A stretch of 64,000 nucleotides of DNA from an uncultured Campylobacter sp. Its GTDB lineage: Bacteria; Campylobacterota; Campylobacteria; Campylobacterales; Campylobacteraceae. The position numbers and the translations under genes are program-made. The stretch is from NCBI RefSeq assembly GCF_905373215.1, contig NZ_CAJPRT010000001.1, forward strand, positions 186,001 to 250,000, given 5' to 3'. Each line of letters starts with the position of its first letter. The stretch's first letter is position 1. The notes under the pieces were generated by a model, which was not told the origin of the DNA, did not search any database, and saw nothing but the letters and a program-made list of their open reading frames with translations. Positions 1 to 8,703 of this stretch are shown piece after piece.

Positions 1-402
1 CTTACGATGAGCCCCGCGCTAAAAAGCACGGAAGATTTTGAGGCGTTTTTGGCTTTGGGCGAGCGCAAAATTTATCTAAACTGGGCGAGCGAGCGCAATT
101 CATCGATGCTTGCGCCGCTTTTTGAGCGCTTCGGCACAGGTCACAAAAGACTTGCTACTGCCGCCGAAAAGTTCGAGGCGCTGCTTGGGGCGCGCGACGT
201 CAAATTTAAGAGCGAAATTTTAACCGAGAGGCGCGAGCAAAAACGCAGCTTGCAAGAGGCGGTGCAAAACGCCGCGTGGCACCTGCATATGGACGGCGCG
301 GAGGCTAGCGAGCGCGAGATCGAGGAGCTTTTGAAAAAGCGGGCTAAAGACGGGATGATAAGCGATGAGATCGAAGCGAGCTTTAAGCTGTTTTATATTT
401 AG
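1..402 (+). CDS. Unidentified protein, 3' part only
   Basis: The reading frame is open to the left edge of the window, so this is probably the C-terminal part of a longer protein; the ATG at position 7 is the first in-frame start visible but has no visible ribosome site because the window begins there. The roughly 130 visible residues are highly charged, rich in Glu, Lys, Arg and Ala, and look entirely alpha-helical, with no membrane segment, no signal peptide and no cysteines. The last 38 bases overlap the following peroxidase gene, which suggests translational coupling in one operon. I do not recognise the family and assign no function. Confidence 0.6.
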   Translation, partial: LTMSPALKSTEDFEAFLALGERKIYLNWASERNSSMLAPLFERFGTGHKRLATAAEKFEALLGARDVKFKSEILTERREQKRSLQEAVQNAAWHLHMDGAEASEREIEELLKKRAKDGMISDEIEASFKLFYI

Positions 403-1237
403 CCTGACGCCCGTTTTTGGGCTTTGCGGCAATCTTTTTACGCCGCTTGAGATGCCTAAATATGACTCACAAAAGGCGCGGCTGGGTGCAAAAATTTTTA
501 CCGATGTAAGATTTAGCAGCAAAGGCCGCTCCTGCGAGAACTGCCATAACTTCTATCTAAACGATTCGGGCGCTTCGGTGCGCGATGGACGCGTGCCTAC
601 GCTAATAAATTCTTATTATTTTGATCGCTACTTGGGCGATTATAATTTCGCGGGCTTTGAAGCGCGGATTGCGGCATCAGTTTTTGGCGAGAACGAGCTT
701 GATGCGAGCGAAGATAGAATTTTAGAGCTTATCAGGAAGAATTTAGCCTACAAGCAGGCTTTTGAAAGTGCTTACGGCGAGGCAAATACGGCGAACTTCA
801 TTGATGCGCTAAAGGAATTTTTAAAGTCCAAAACGGCGATAAATTCCAAATTTGACCGATTTTTGCGCGGCGAGGTTAAGCTAAATGATGCCGAATATAA
901 CGGATATGTGCTTTTTGTGCGGCTGTGTTCGGCATGTCATAACGGCGTTAGCCTTGGCACCGGCAGCTTTACTAAAATTCGCCCGAGCGCGGAAGAGGAG
1001 GATGCGCCTAGGCATAGGCTCACTTCCGATGGATTTGAGCTGCGCCGCGTGCCTAGCTTGCGCAATATCACGCAAACCGCGCCTTACGTAAACGGGCAGA
1101 CGGATTTGCGTCTTGCGGTGCGGCAGATCGCAAAGGATCTGCTAAAATACGATCTTAGCGATGAGGAGCTTGATGCTTTGATGAGCTTTTTAGCTACACT
1201 TAAGGGCGAGATGACGGAGGCGCAGGATGAAAGATAA
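365..1237 (+). CDS. Diheme cytochrome c peroxidase-like protein
   Basis: This is a periplasmic diheme c-type cytochrome of the cytochrome c peroxidase/MauG family, which in its typical members reduces H2O2 with electrons from small cytochromes. The 290 residues start with a signal peptide (about 1-22), followed by two heme-binding sites, CENCH at 57-61 and CSACH at 188-192, and the family's C-terminal VPSLRNITQTAPY segment at 229-241. In that segment the usual PY-x-His-x-Gly reads PYVNGQ, so the customary histidine is absent. The protein is a little shorter than typical peroxidases (about 320-340 residues). The ATG lies inside the preceding gene and the end overlaps the next gene by 11 bases, so all three are probably co-transcribed. 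The family is clear; the exact substrate is not. Confidence 0.85.
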   Translation: MRSKRALSCFIFSLTPVFGLCGNLFTPLEMPKYDSQKARLGAKIFTDVRFSSKGRSCENCHNFYLNDSGASVRDGRVPTLINSYYFDRYLGDYNFAGFEARIAASVFGENELDASEDRILELIRKNLAYKQAFESAYGEANTANFIDALKEFLKSKTAINSKFDRFLRGEVKLNDAEYNGYVLFVRLCSACHNGVSLGTGSFTKIRPSAEEEDAPRHRLTSDGFELRRVPSLRNITQTAPYVNGQTDLRLAVRQIAKDLLKYDLSDEELDALMSFLATLKGEMTEAQDER

Positions 1238-3647
1238 GATAATGTGGGCTTTGATGGTGGGGATTATGATATTAGGCATAATCATCGCCGGGAATTATTT
1301 CTCGTCGCTAAGAGATGTAGCGAGATTTAGCACGATTTCGCGCGAGCTAGCTTTGATAGATAATGCCGACAACCGCCTAAATATATTATTTGATGCAAAG
1401 ATCGCAAGAAGGGACTTTTCGATCGCAAATGCCGATATGCGCGGCATCTATCAGGTACTGCAAGCTCTGCAAAAAGATAAAATCATTGATAAAATCGGAC
1501 TTAGCAGCGATGTGCGCGCGATCGGAAGCGCTTTTAGCGATAAAATTTCGCTTTTGGACGAGCTTGGGGCTTTAAATTCGCAGAATTTAATCCTTTTTCA
1601 AAGTCTTCAGCAAAAATTTTTATCCAGTGGCGCAAATGCGCAAAGAGCAAATCTCTACTCTCAAATTTTAGGACTTAACTATAAAAATCGCTCCGAAATA
1701 TCTGCTTTGAAAAGCGCGCTAGAAAGCGCAGATGCGTCAAGCCCCGATGAAGCTGCATTTATAGGAATCGCGCGACAAATTCTAAGGAATTTCGAGCGTC
1801 AAAATATCATCGTAAGCGATAATCTCTCGTTGCTAAATGAGCGCTTCGCAAGCCTGCGCGAGCGATTTTCTTACGCTAGTGAGGAATTCTACGGCTCGTT
1901 CATGCAAATGACGATGCTTTACACGGCGGTGTTTTTGTCGTTTTTACTGCTTACTTACATCATAAATTCCGATGCTTTGCGTAGCAAACGCGCCCTCGCG
2001 CCCTATCGCGCACTATGCGAGCAAGCAGGCGAAGCGATAGTTTTAGCAGATCAGGGCTTTAAAATTTTATACGCTAATAAAAGCGCGCTTAGCTTAAGCG
2101 GCTACGAACAAAGCGAGCTGGAAGGAAGCGATCTTGGAGTTTTGATGCCCAAAGATAAAGGGATCGAACTTCCTGCGATGGTAAATAAAAGCGCCAAAGA
2201 TACGCGCCTGCTTCGCAAAAACGGCGAGCTAGCCGATGTAAGCCTAAGACTAGCAAATATCGCGGCTGCATCCAAGCCGCCGCTATATGCGCTTTACGCT
2301 CATGACATCGGCGAGCGCGAGATTATGAAGCTAGCTCTTGCGAGCGCAAAGCAGAGCTTAAACAATCAAGTCTATATCGATCATCTTACGGGCCAGGGCA
2401 ATGAAGCAGCGCTATACGAGCTAATAAACGCCGAAAAAACGGGCGTAGCGATCTACATCACTATCGTAAATTTTGCAAATTTGCGACTTTTTTACAAGGC
2501 GGAGACGACGAATGAAATTCTGCGCTCCTTTGCGCGCACGCTTGCGATGTGTATCGAATCGCACGAGATCAAAGCCAGTATCTTTCGCATCCAATCGGAT
2601 GAGTTTTGCCTATTTTACGAGGGACTAAATGTCGCGCGCGACGTGGAGATCATAAATAAATACTTCACCGACAAGGTTTTTAATCTCCATACGACCGAGG
2701 GCTTTGCGTCCGCGCCTTTAAATATCACGATGGGCGTAAGCGAGCGCGCAGATGTAGCAGGTGGCGCAAATAGGGTCTTTCAGGCGGTTATGGCGATGTA
2801 TGAGGCGCAGAGCAAAAACGAGCACGTGGGCTTTTATTCGCGCCCAAATGCGATTGAGGAAAAATATCTGCAAAACCAGGTTATGATCAACACCATTCAA
2901 AATGCGATCAAGAAAAATCAAGTCTTTGTGCTTGTTCAGCCCATATTTGATATCACCCACCGCGATCCTAGTGGTAACACCTACGGCACCGAGGGCGGTG
3001 ATTATGTCCCGTTAGTATATGAAATTCTAATCCGCCTAATCGATCGTTCGGGCAAGACGCGCTGCCCGGGTGAGTTTATCGATATCGCAAAGCAAACCTC
3101 GCTCTACATCCCGCTAACTCAGGTCGTAATAAACGAAGCCTTTCGCTTGCTAGACCGCTTCGCAGGGACTTGCTTTAGCATAAATCTTTCATATTTTGAC
3201 ATCGCAAACGAAGGTATCAAGGAGCTTTTAGAGCGCAAGCTCGCATCCAGTCCAAACGCTTCAAATCTATTCATTGAAATTTTAGAAAGCGAGGAATTTG
3301 ACGATTACGAGAGCCTACGCAGCTTCATCGCCGTAGCCAAAAACTATGGCTGCAAGGTCGCGATAGACGATTTTGGCAGCGGATACTCCAACTACTATAG
3401 AATTTTAACGCTCGACGTGGATTACATAAAGATCGACGGAGCGCTCATCAAAAATATCGCAAACGACAAAAACTCGCGCGCCATCGTCGAAACGATCGCT
3501 AACTTCGCGCGCAAGCAGGGCTACGAGCTCATCGCCGAATACGTAGAAAACCATGAAATTTCAATCATCTTAGAAGAGATGGGGATTAAATATATGCAGG
3601 GCTACTTCTACAGCAAGCCGATGGAGCCTTCGAGGATAAAATTCTAA
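1227..3647 (+). CDS. PAS-GGDEF-EAL membrane protein, probable c-di-GMP phosphodiesterase
   Basis: An inner-membrane signalling protein of 806 residues. One membrane helix at about 7-24 and another at about 228-247 flank a helical periplasmic sensor region; then come a PAS-like domain (about 262-365), a GGDEF-type domain (about 380-540) and an EAL domain (about 552-800). The GGDEF signature is degenerate (SDEF at 457-460), so cyclase activity is unlikely. The EAL domain keeps the residues expected for cyclic-di-GMP hydrolysis: E599 and R603 in EILIR, N653, E684, the DD pair 714-715, K735, E771 and Q791. A GGAGG ribosome site precedes the ATG, which overlaps the end of the diheme peroxidase gene. 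Coupling to a periplasmic redox protein suggests the sensor may follow a redox or respiratory cue; that link is inference. Confidence 0.88.
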   Translation: MKDKIMWALMVGIMILGIIIAGNYFSSLRDVARFSTISRELALIDNADNRLNILFDAKIARRDFSIANADMRGIYQVLQALQKDKIIDKIGLSSDVRAIGSAFSDKISLLDELGALNSQNLILFQSLQQKFLSSGANAQRANLYSQILGLNYKNRSEISALKSALESADASSPDEAAFIGIARQILRNFERQNIIVSDNLSLLNERFASLRERFSYASEEFYGSFMQMTMLYTAVFLSFLLLTYIINSDALRSKRALAPYRALCEQAGEAIVLADQGFKILYANKSALSLSGYEQSELEGSDLGVLMPKDKGIELPAMVNKSAKDTRLLRKNGELADVSLRLANIAAASKPPLYALYAHDIGEREIMKLALASAKQSLNNQVYIDHLTGQGNEAALYELINAEKTGVAIYITIVNFANLRLFYKAETTNEILRSFARTLAMCIESHEIKASIFRIQSDEFCLFYEGLNVARDVEIINKYFTDKVFNLHTTEGFASAPLNITMGVSERADVAGGANRVFQAVMAMYEAQSKNEHVGFYSRPNAIEEKYLQNQVMINTIQNAIKKNQVFVLVQPIFDITHRDPSGNTYGTEGGDYVPLVYEILIRLIDRSGKTRCPGEFIDIAKQTSLYIPLTQVVINEAFRLLDRFAGTCFSINLSYFDIANEGIKELLERKLASSPNASNLFIEILESEEFDDYESLRSFIAVAKNYGCKVAIDDFGSGYSNYYRILTLDVDYIKIDGALIKNIANDKNSRAIVETIANFARKQGYELIAEYVENHEISIILEEMGIKYMQGYFYSKPMEPSRIKF

Positions 3648-4168
3648 CCTCATCTCGCCGCGACTTTATAGCCCGCCTTTTAAATTTACGAGCCAAAGAT
3701 CGCCTTCGTAAGGCGAGAAATTCTGATTTAGCAAGCCGCCGCTTTAATTTATACGGAATTTATCTTGGCAAATACTGCGCGGTTTTATCGCAAACTTATG
3801 GCGCACCCTATAGCTAGGATTGCCGTAAAAGCTTACGCATGACAAATGAAGTGAGAGCTAAATTTAAAATTTAAAATGCGCGAGCCGCAAATTTAGGGCT
3901 AAATTTTAAAATTTAGTAGCGATAAAATTTTCAATTCCGCGCCTTAAATCCGCCTGCAAATTTTAAAATTTTATGGCGCGAATTTCGATCTATTCGTTTT
4001 ATAACATTTCGCGCGAGCTTTACAAAATAAAAATTTTAACAAGCTTTGCTCTAATTAGCGATAGAACTTTCAAATGCAGGCGGAATTTTTAAGTGCAAAC
4101 TTTCCCGCTTCAGCGTAAGAAAGGGCTTAGCTTTAGATTTTAGCGCCTTAACTCGAGCAAATCTGCTT
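3648..4168. other. Intergenic, no gene seen
   Basis: About 520 bases between two genes that run towards each other. It is AT-rich with many AAATTTTAAAATTT-type words. No convincing open frame, RNA gene or strong hairpin was recognised. Confidence 0.5.
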
Positions 4169-5677
4169 TTAAGCCTTCATACTCCCCGTATCCTTAAATC
4201 TTTGATGCCACGACAACGCCTCGCTTAGGATGTGCGGAGTATGCCCAGCACAGGGCTGCGCACATGCCCGCTCGAAATAATCTCTCAGCGCGTCTTGGTA
4301 GCTGGGATGCGCGATGCTTATCATCGCGCGAGCCCGCTCACGAGGGCATTTACCGCGCAGATCGGCGATGCCGTATTCGGTGATGATAACCTGAGTATCG
4401 TGCTCGGTATGATCGACGTGGCTCACGAATGGCACGATAGCGCTGATTGCGCCGCCTTTAGCGAGCGATGGGCTAAGAAATAGCGACAAATATCCGTTGT
4501 GAGCGAAGTCACCGCTACCGCCGATGCCATTTTTCATCTGCGAACCCATGACGTTAGTGGAGTTTACGTTGCCGTAGATATCTGCCTCGAGCATGCCATT
4601 CATCGACACGACGCCAAGCCTTCTAATAAGCGCTGGCGAGTTGGAGACGTCTTGTGAACGCAGTATGATGTGCTTGCGGTAGAAATCGATGTTTTTTTGA
4701 AATTCCTCGACACCTGCGGGGCTAAGCGATAGCGCCGTGGCACTTGCAGTGCCTACGACGCCTCTTTTGATGAGATCTAGCATGCCGTCTTGAATTACCT
4801 CGGAGTAGCATTGCAGCCCTTGGTAGCCAGCATTTTGTAGCGAGCTAAGCACGGCGTTGGCGACATTGCCGATGCCCGATTGTAGCGGCAGCAGCTTCTT
4901 TGCAGGAAGTCTGCCGCAAGCTTCCTCGTTTTTTAGGAATTTTACGACGTTTCGCCCGATCGCGCTTGAAATTTCATCTACGGCGGTGAAATTATTGACG
5001 CGATCATGCGTCCTAGCCTCTATGACAGCGACTACTTTGGCGGGATCTACATGCATGTAGGGGCTACCTACGCGATCGCCTACGTGCTTGATCGGCAGAT
5101 CCTCAGCATGCGGCGGTAGGCGCAGATCCGTGACATCGTGAATACCCTCCAGCTCAAGCGGCTGATAGTAATTCACTTCTAAAATCACGCGATCGGCGAT
5201 ATCGAGCCAGGCTTGGTTGTTGCCTAGCGATGTGGACGGCACGAGCTCGCCGCTTTCTTTAATCGCCACCACTTCGATCACGGCAAAGTTCAGATGCGGA
5301 AAAAAGCCCGCCTTAAGCTGCGCGGCAAGGCTTGATAGATGCACGTCCGCGTATCGCACGGCGCCACTATTTATCGCACGGCGCATATCGGCATCCGTAA
5401 AAAACGGCACGCGAAAGCTCACGGCACCTGCTTTTGCCAAAACTCCGTCTAAAAGCGGATCGGTCGATGCGCCTGTAAAAATTTCGATTTGGTAGGGCTC
5501 GCCTTTTTCGTGCAGCGCTGTCGCTCGTTGCGCCAGAGCTTGTGGCAGCGCTAGCGCGCAGCCCGCCCCAACAAAGCCGCTAAAGCCCACCGATGCGCCG
5601 TTTGGGATCAGCTCGCAGGCCTCCTCGGCGCTCATAATTTTTGATTTTAGATATTCATTTTGCACGCGTGAGTTCAT
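4169..5677 (-). CDS. Acetyl-CoA:succinate CoA-transferase (acetyl-CoA hydrolase/transferase family)
   Basis: A 502-residue class I CoA-transferase of the AarC/ScpC/Cat1 type, expected to move CoA between acetyl-CoA, succinate and acetate in the cytoplasm and so join acetate handling to the citric acid cycle. The sequence shows the oxyanion-loop segment GIGNVANA at 268-275 and the catalytic glutamate E293 in YSEVIQDG, the residue that forms the glutamyl-CoA intermediate in this family. It also has the C-terminal GGSGDFAHN and ITEYGIADLRG segments. Length matches the family (about 500). An AGGACGG ribosome site lies just before the ATG. The gene stands alone between two long AT-rich gaps. Substrate choice (succinate rather than propionate or butyrate) is inferred from overall resemblance. 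Confidence 0.9.
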   Translation of the reverse strand: MNSRVQNEYLKSKIMSAEEACELIPNGASVGFSGFVGAGCALALPQALAQRATALHEKGEPYQIEIFTGASTDPLLDGVLAKAGAVSFRVPFFTDADMRRAINSGAVRYADVHLSSLAAQLKAGFFPHLNFAVIEVVAIKESGELVPSTSLGNNQAWLDIADRVILEVNYYQPLELEGIHDVTDLRLPPHAEDLPIKHVGDRVGSPYMHVDPAKVVAVIEARTHDRVNNFTAVDEISSAIGRNVVKFLKNEEACGRLPAKKLLPLQSGIGNVANAVLSSLQNAGYQGLQCYSEVIQDGMLDLIKRGVVGTASATALSLSPAGVEEFQKNIDFYRKHIILRSQDVSNSPALIRRLGVVSMNGMLEADIYGNVNSTNVMGSQMKNGIGGSGDFAHNGYLSLFLSPSLAKGGAISAIVPFVSHVDHTEHDTQVIITEYGIADLRGKCPRERARAMISIAHPSYQDALRDYFERACAQPCAGHTPHILSEALSWHQRFKDTGSMKA

Positions 5678-6627
5678 TTTCCGTCCTAGCCGTGATTTGG
5701 GCGAAATTATAATATTTTTGCGCTAAATTTCAAAATCTAAATTTTGTGCGCGAGCTAGGCTATAGAGCAAAATATGAGGCGCGATCGGTTGGGATACGCC
5801 GCCAAACGCCTCCGATCAGGCTTTTTGCTTCGGCGGTTTGAAATACGCGCTTGCACAAGCGCTCGGTAAATAGGGTTTTAAGCGTGATTGAGGCTTAGTT
5901 TGATGATCTTCGCCGCGATACCATCAAACGTTCATCGCGCGCCGAATTTTGCGGAATTTAGGCGCAAAATTTACGCATAATTTGTGGGCCGCGATATTTA
6001 AATTTAAGCTTCTTTTTGCAATTTAATCGCTCGCTGCACTCAAATTTAAACCTCCGCTTCACAATTTTAAAATGGATGTTTTGAAATTTATCGCTCGTGG
6101 CGTTTAATTCTGCGTCTAGCGAGCCTTGAGTCTACATTTGAAATTACATCGCTTGCGGTGCACGCATTTGCCCGCCGTACCTATATTTTAATCCGCATTA
6201 ATTGGAATTCTCGCTGCCTAAAATTATCGCCTCTTCGCACAATATGGCAGTTTAAAATTTCAAATTTTGCGCTTTTTTTGGGAGGGCGGCTCAACGTAGA
6301 TACGCAAAATTTTGATATTTTACGCTTGCAAAATTCTAAAAATTATATCATCGTCACGGCTAGATTGCAGATTTTGTTTAAATTCTAGTTCTTAAAATTT
6401 TAGCCTGGCCATCACACACGATTTGTAATTCAAAGAGCCTTGCCGCACAAATTATAATCTTTGCTGAGCCCAAAAATTGACGCCACTCAAGACGCAAATT
6501 TAAATCCGCTTTAGAATTTAAAATTTAGTCCGCCTTGTTACCATTTTCGGTCGAGCTTTATAAAATTTCGGCAAATTTTATACTCGCAAAATTTTAAAAT
6601 TCTATCGCCGCAAAATAGGGCGGAATT
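5678..6627. other. Long intergenic region, no gene seen
   Basis: About 950 bases, AT-rich with GC-richer patches and repeated short words such as ATCGCTCG and AAATTTTAAAATTT. One open frame of 76 codons exists at 6158-6388 on the plus strand, but it has no ribosome site and its translation has no recognisable features. No RNA gene seen. Confidence 0.45.
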
Positions 6628-7146
6628 TCATCTCTGCGGCTTGCCGTCGCCGAATTTTGCGATTATCTCCTCGCTGCAGCTCTCCTTAGGCGTCCAGCCC
6701 TCGCGCTTCATCCGCGCCAGATTGTCGCACGCCTCCTGCGAGCCGCCTTCGCAAAGCTCGTCGTATATCACGAGGCTGCGGCACTGCCCGCTCGCGAAAC
6801 TCTCCAGCGCCGCCGCGTTGCCCAGGCAAGCTCGCTCGCGCAGATCGCTCATCGCGCGCCCACCTGCGCCGCCCATTTTATCTCTCTGCTTCCGTTCGGC
6901 GAGGGTGGCGAACTCGCAGGCGTCTGCGAAAAAGCCCTGCGCTTTGAGGCTGTTTCGCACGACGCCGTGACCGCCCAGCTCGTATCTCATCGCCACTTCG
7001 TAGCATGCGGCGGCGTCCTTTTTGCTGCACTTTGCTAAAAGTGCGCTGGTTTTTGCACCGCTAAATTTGAACTCTTTGGCTTTGCCGTCCGCGTTTGCCA
7101 AACTAAGCGCCAGTGCCGCCGCCAGCGCAAGCTTTAAAGCTTTCAT
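6628..7146 (-). CDS. Secreted Sel1-repeat-like protein with cysteine pairs
   Basis: A 172-residue exported protein. The start at 7146 is chosen because AAGGAGC precedes it by a good spacing and it opens directly into a signal peptide (MKALKLALAAALALSLANA). An in-frame ATG further upstream would add 21 charged residues ahead of the signal and is unlikely. The mature part contains Sel1/TPR-like helical pairs with cysteines spaced as in the Hcp family of epsilonproteobacteria (KCSKKDAAACYE, ACEF, RACLG, LCEGGSQEACDN), probably forming disulfides within each repeat. Such proteins usually act as periplasmic or secreted binding scaffolds. Its partner is unknown. A second, unrelated-length Sel1-type gene follows upstream in the same orientation. 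Confidence 0.75.
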   Translation of the reverse strand: MKALKLALAAALALSLANADGKAKEFKFSGAKTSALLAKCSKKDAAACYEVAMRYELGGHGVVRNSLKAQGFFADACEFATLAERKQRDKMGGAGGRAMSDLRERACLGNAAALESFASGQCRSLVIYDELCEGGSQEACDNLARMKREGWTPKESCSEEIIAKFGDGKPQR

Positions 7147-7438
7147 CTTTGCTCCTTTTATTTCGTTTATCTGCCGCTCGCTCCGATTTACTGCTTCATC
7201 GCGCCGCACCCACGAAAATCGCTTTAAATTTTAAAACCAAACCTCACTCATTCGAAGCAAAACGGGGCTGCTACGCGGTGATCGGCGCCTTTAAATGCGG
7301 ATCGCACGCTCATCTAGGTGCGAGTTGTAAAATTTTAGCTTTCGTGCGGCGAAATTTACAAGGCGTCCGGTAATCTACGCGGTCTAGCCCTAAAAAGCAA
7401 TTCTGCGCCGCTCAAAGAAGCGCTTTGCCTCTGCCGTA

Positions 7439-7999
7439 CTAATTTTTCGGCAGCAGATCGAGCACCGCGCAGGCGCGTTTGTTGTGCATTTTGCACGCCC
7501 TGTCTAGCGCCTCGCCCGAGCGCTCAAAGCTCTGAGGGGTGCCGATTCCTTGGAGATATTTGACCGACAGCTCATAGCAAGCTTCGCTGCTACCAGCATC
7601 GCACTGCTCGCGAAAAAGCTCAAACGACGCCACGACGTCCTTCTCTACGCCCAAGCCGCGCCCAAGCGCATCTGCGTAGAAAAAGCACGATAGCTGATCT
7701 TTGCGCTCGCAGCCGCTTTTCAGACCGCGCACAACCCGCTCGCAGGAGCCTTCGTCGCTTTTTACGATGCAGCTTTGCAGATCCGCCCGCGAAATTCCGT
7801 CCGTTTGGATGACCGCATCGGCGCTGCTTTGCGAGTCGGCGCTTGCTTCGCCGCTCTTTATAAAGCGCGCGCTTGCGGTCTCGCCGATACTCGTTGTTTT
7901 GTCCGTTTTGCTCGCCGCAGAAATTTTATCTACTCGCGCGCTCTCGTCGCAATTTGCCGCAAGTCCGCAAAACAGCACCAAAAATAGAAATTTTTTCAT
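7439..7999 (-). CDS. Secreted Sel1-repeat-like protein
   Basis: A 186-residue exported protein. The start at 7999 opens a short signal peptide (MKKFLFLVLFCGLAANC) and follows a GGAGGCGGGT ribosome site; an upstream in-frame ATG would add 24 residues before the signal. The Cys at 17 sits where a lipobox cysteine would, but Asn before it is unusual, so lipidation is doubtful. After a Ser/Ala/Asp-rich linker (about 20-75) come Sel1-like repeats with paired cysteines (SCFFYADALGRGLGVEKD, ACYELSVKYLQGIGT, ACKMHNKRACAVL). The repeats resemble Hcp-type cysteine-rich proteins. It lies about 290 bases from the similar gene at 6628-7146, and both may be remnants or members of one family. Binding partner unknown. 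Confidence 0.75.
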   Translation of the reverse strand: MKKFLFLVLFCGLAANCDESARVDKISAASKTDKTTSIGETASARFIKSGEASADSQSSADAVIQTDGISRADLQSCIVKSDEGSCERVVRGLKSGCERKDQLSCFFYADALGRGLGVEKDVVASFELFREQCDAGSSEACYELSVKYLQGIGTPQSFERSGEALDRACKMHNKRACAVLDLLPKN

Positions 8000-8136
8000 A
8001 CCCGCCTCCGTTAAATTTAGCGCCATTTTAATTAAAAATGCTGAATTTAAGAGAAATTCGCTCTGCTCCAAATTTCAGCTTTGTATCGCAATGTGTTTGG
8101 AGCGCAAAATTTAAAGCGCGTCGCCGAAGCGATCGA

Positions 8137-8568
8137 TCATAGGCTCTTTAGCGCCGCAAGTACGTTTTGTGCGTCCTGTTCGGGCCCCTCGATTCGGCTA
8201 AAGCGCTTTATCTCCTTGCCGCCTTTAAAAATCAGGGTTTGGCGGTGGTAAAATTTCTTTCCGTCGCCGGTGGTGAAGGTTTCGAGCCCAAGCGGCGCTT
8301 CAAGCTCGAATTTTTCGTCGTTTATGAACTCAAACGTAGCACCCGTAGCGCGCTTAAACTCGCTCGTGCCCGCCTCGCCCATGCTGCCTACGGCGATAAG
8401 CTCAAAGCCGAGGGCTTTTATCTGCGCAAACGCGCTCTCGTAGGCCTTGCACTGAAGCGTGCAGCCAGTAAGCCCCGCTGCGCCGCGCAACTCTGCGGGC
8501 AAAAATTTGCCGCTGTCGCCCATTTTCGGATAGGTAAAAACCACGCAATTTTTCGGTAAATTTATCAT
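8137..8568 (-). CDS. Peroxiredoxin-like thiol protein
   Basis: A 143-residue cytoplasmic protein with the thioredoxin fold of the AhpC/TSA-redoxin group. The likely redox centre is the Cys36-x3-Cys40 pair in LTGCTLQCKAYE, followed by a strand carrying ELIAVGSMGEAG, as in PrxQ/BCP-type enzymes that reduce peroxides with thioredoxin electrons. The start at 8568 is favoured: GGCGAGAG precedes it and the protein then begins with the short strand-rich segment typical of the family; an ATG 13 codons upstream lacks this support. No signal peptide. It stands alone, with a DUF3137 gene transcribed away on the other side. The peroxidatic role is inferred from the fold and cysteine spacing, not from a full PxxxTxxC motif, which is not present in its standard form. 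Confidence 0.7.
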   Translation of the reverse strand: MINLPKNCVVFTYPKMGDSGKFLPAELRGAAGLTGCTLQCKAYESAFAQIKALGFELIAVGSMGEAGTSEFKRATGATFEFINDEKFELEAPLGLETFTTGDGKKFYHRQTLIFKGGKEIKRFSRIEGPEQDAQNVLAALKSL

Positions 8569-8703
8569 CTCTCGCCTTTTGATCGAAATAGGTCGCAAAA
8601 ATAGCATAAAAAATCTTAAACCCGCTTAACGGATGAAATTTTAATAAAATTTAGCGTAAAATAAGGGGCAAAATTTCGGCAAAATCAAATTTGGAGTTAA
8701 ATT

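Noticed and set aside
6158..6388. 76-codon plus-strand open frame in the 5678-6627 gap
   Set aside because: No ribosome site and no domain, signal or membrane pattern; likely chance in AT-rich DNA.
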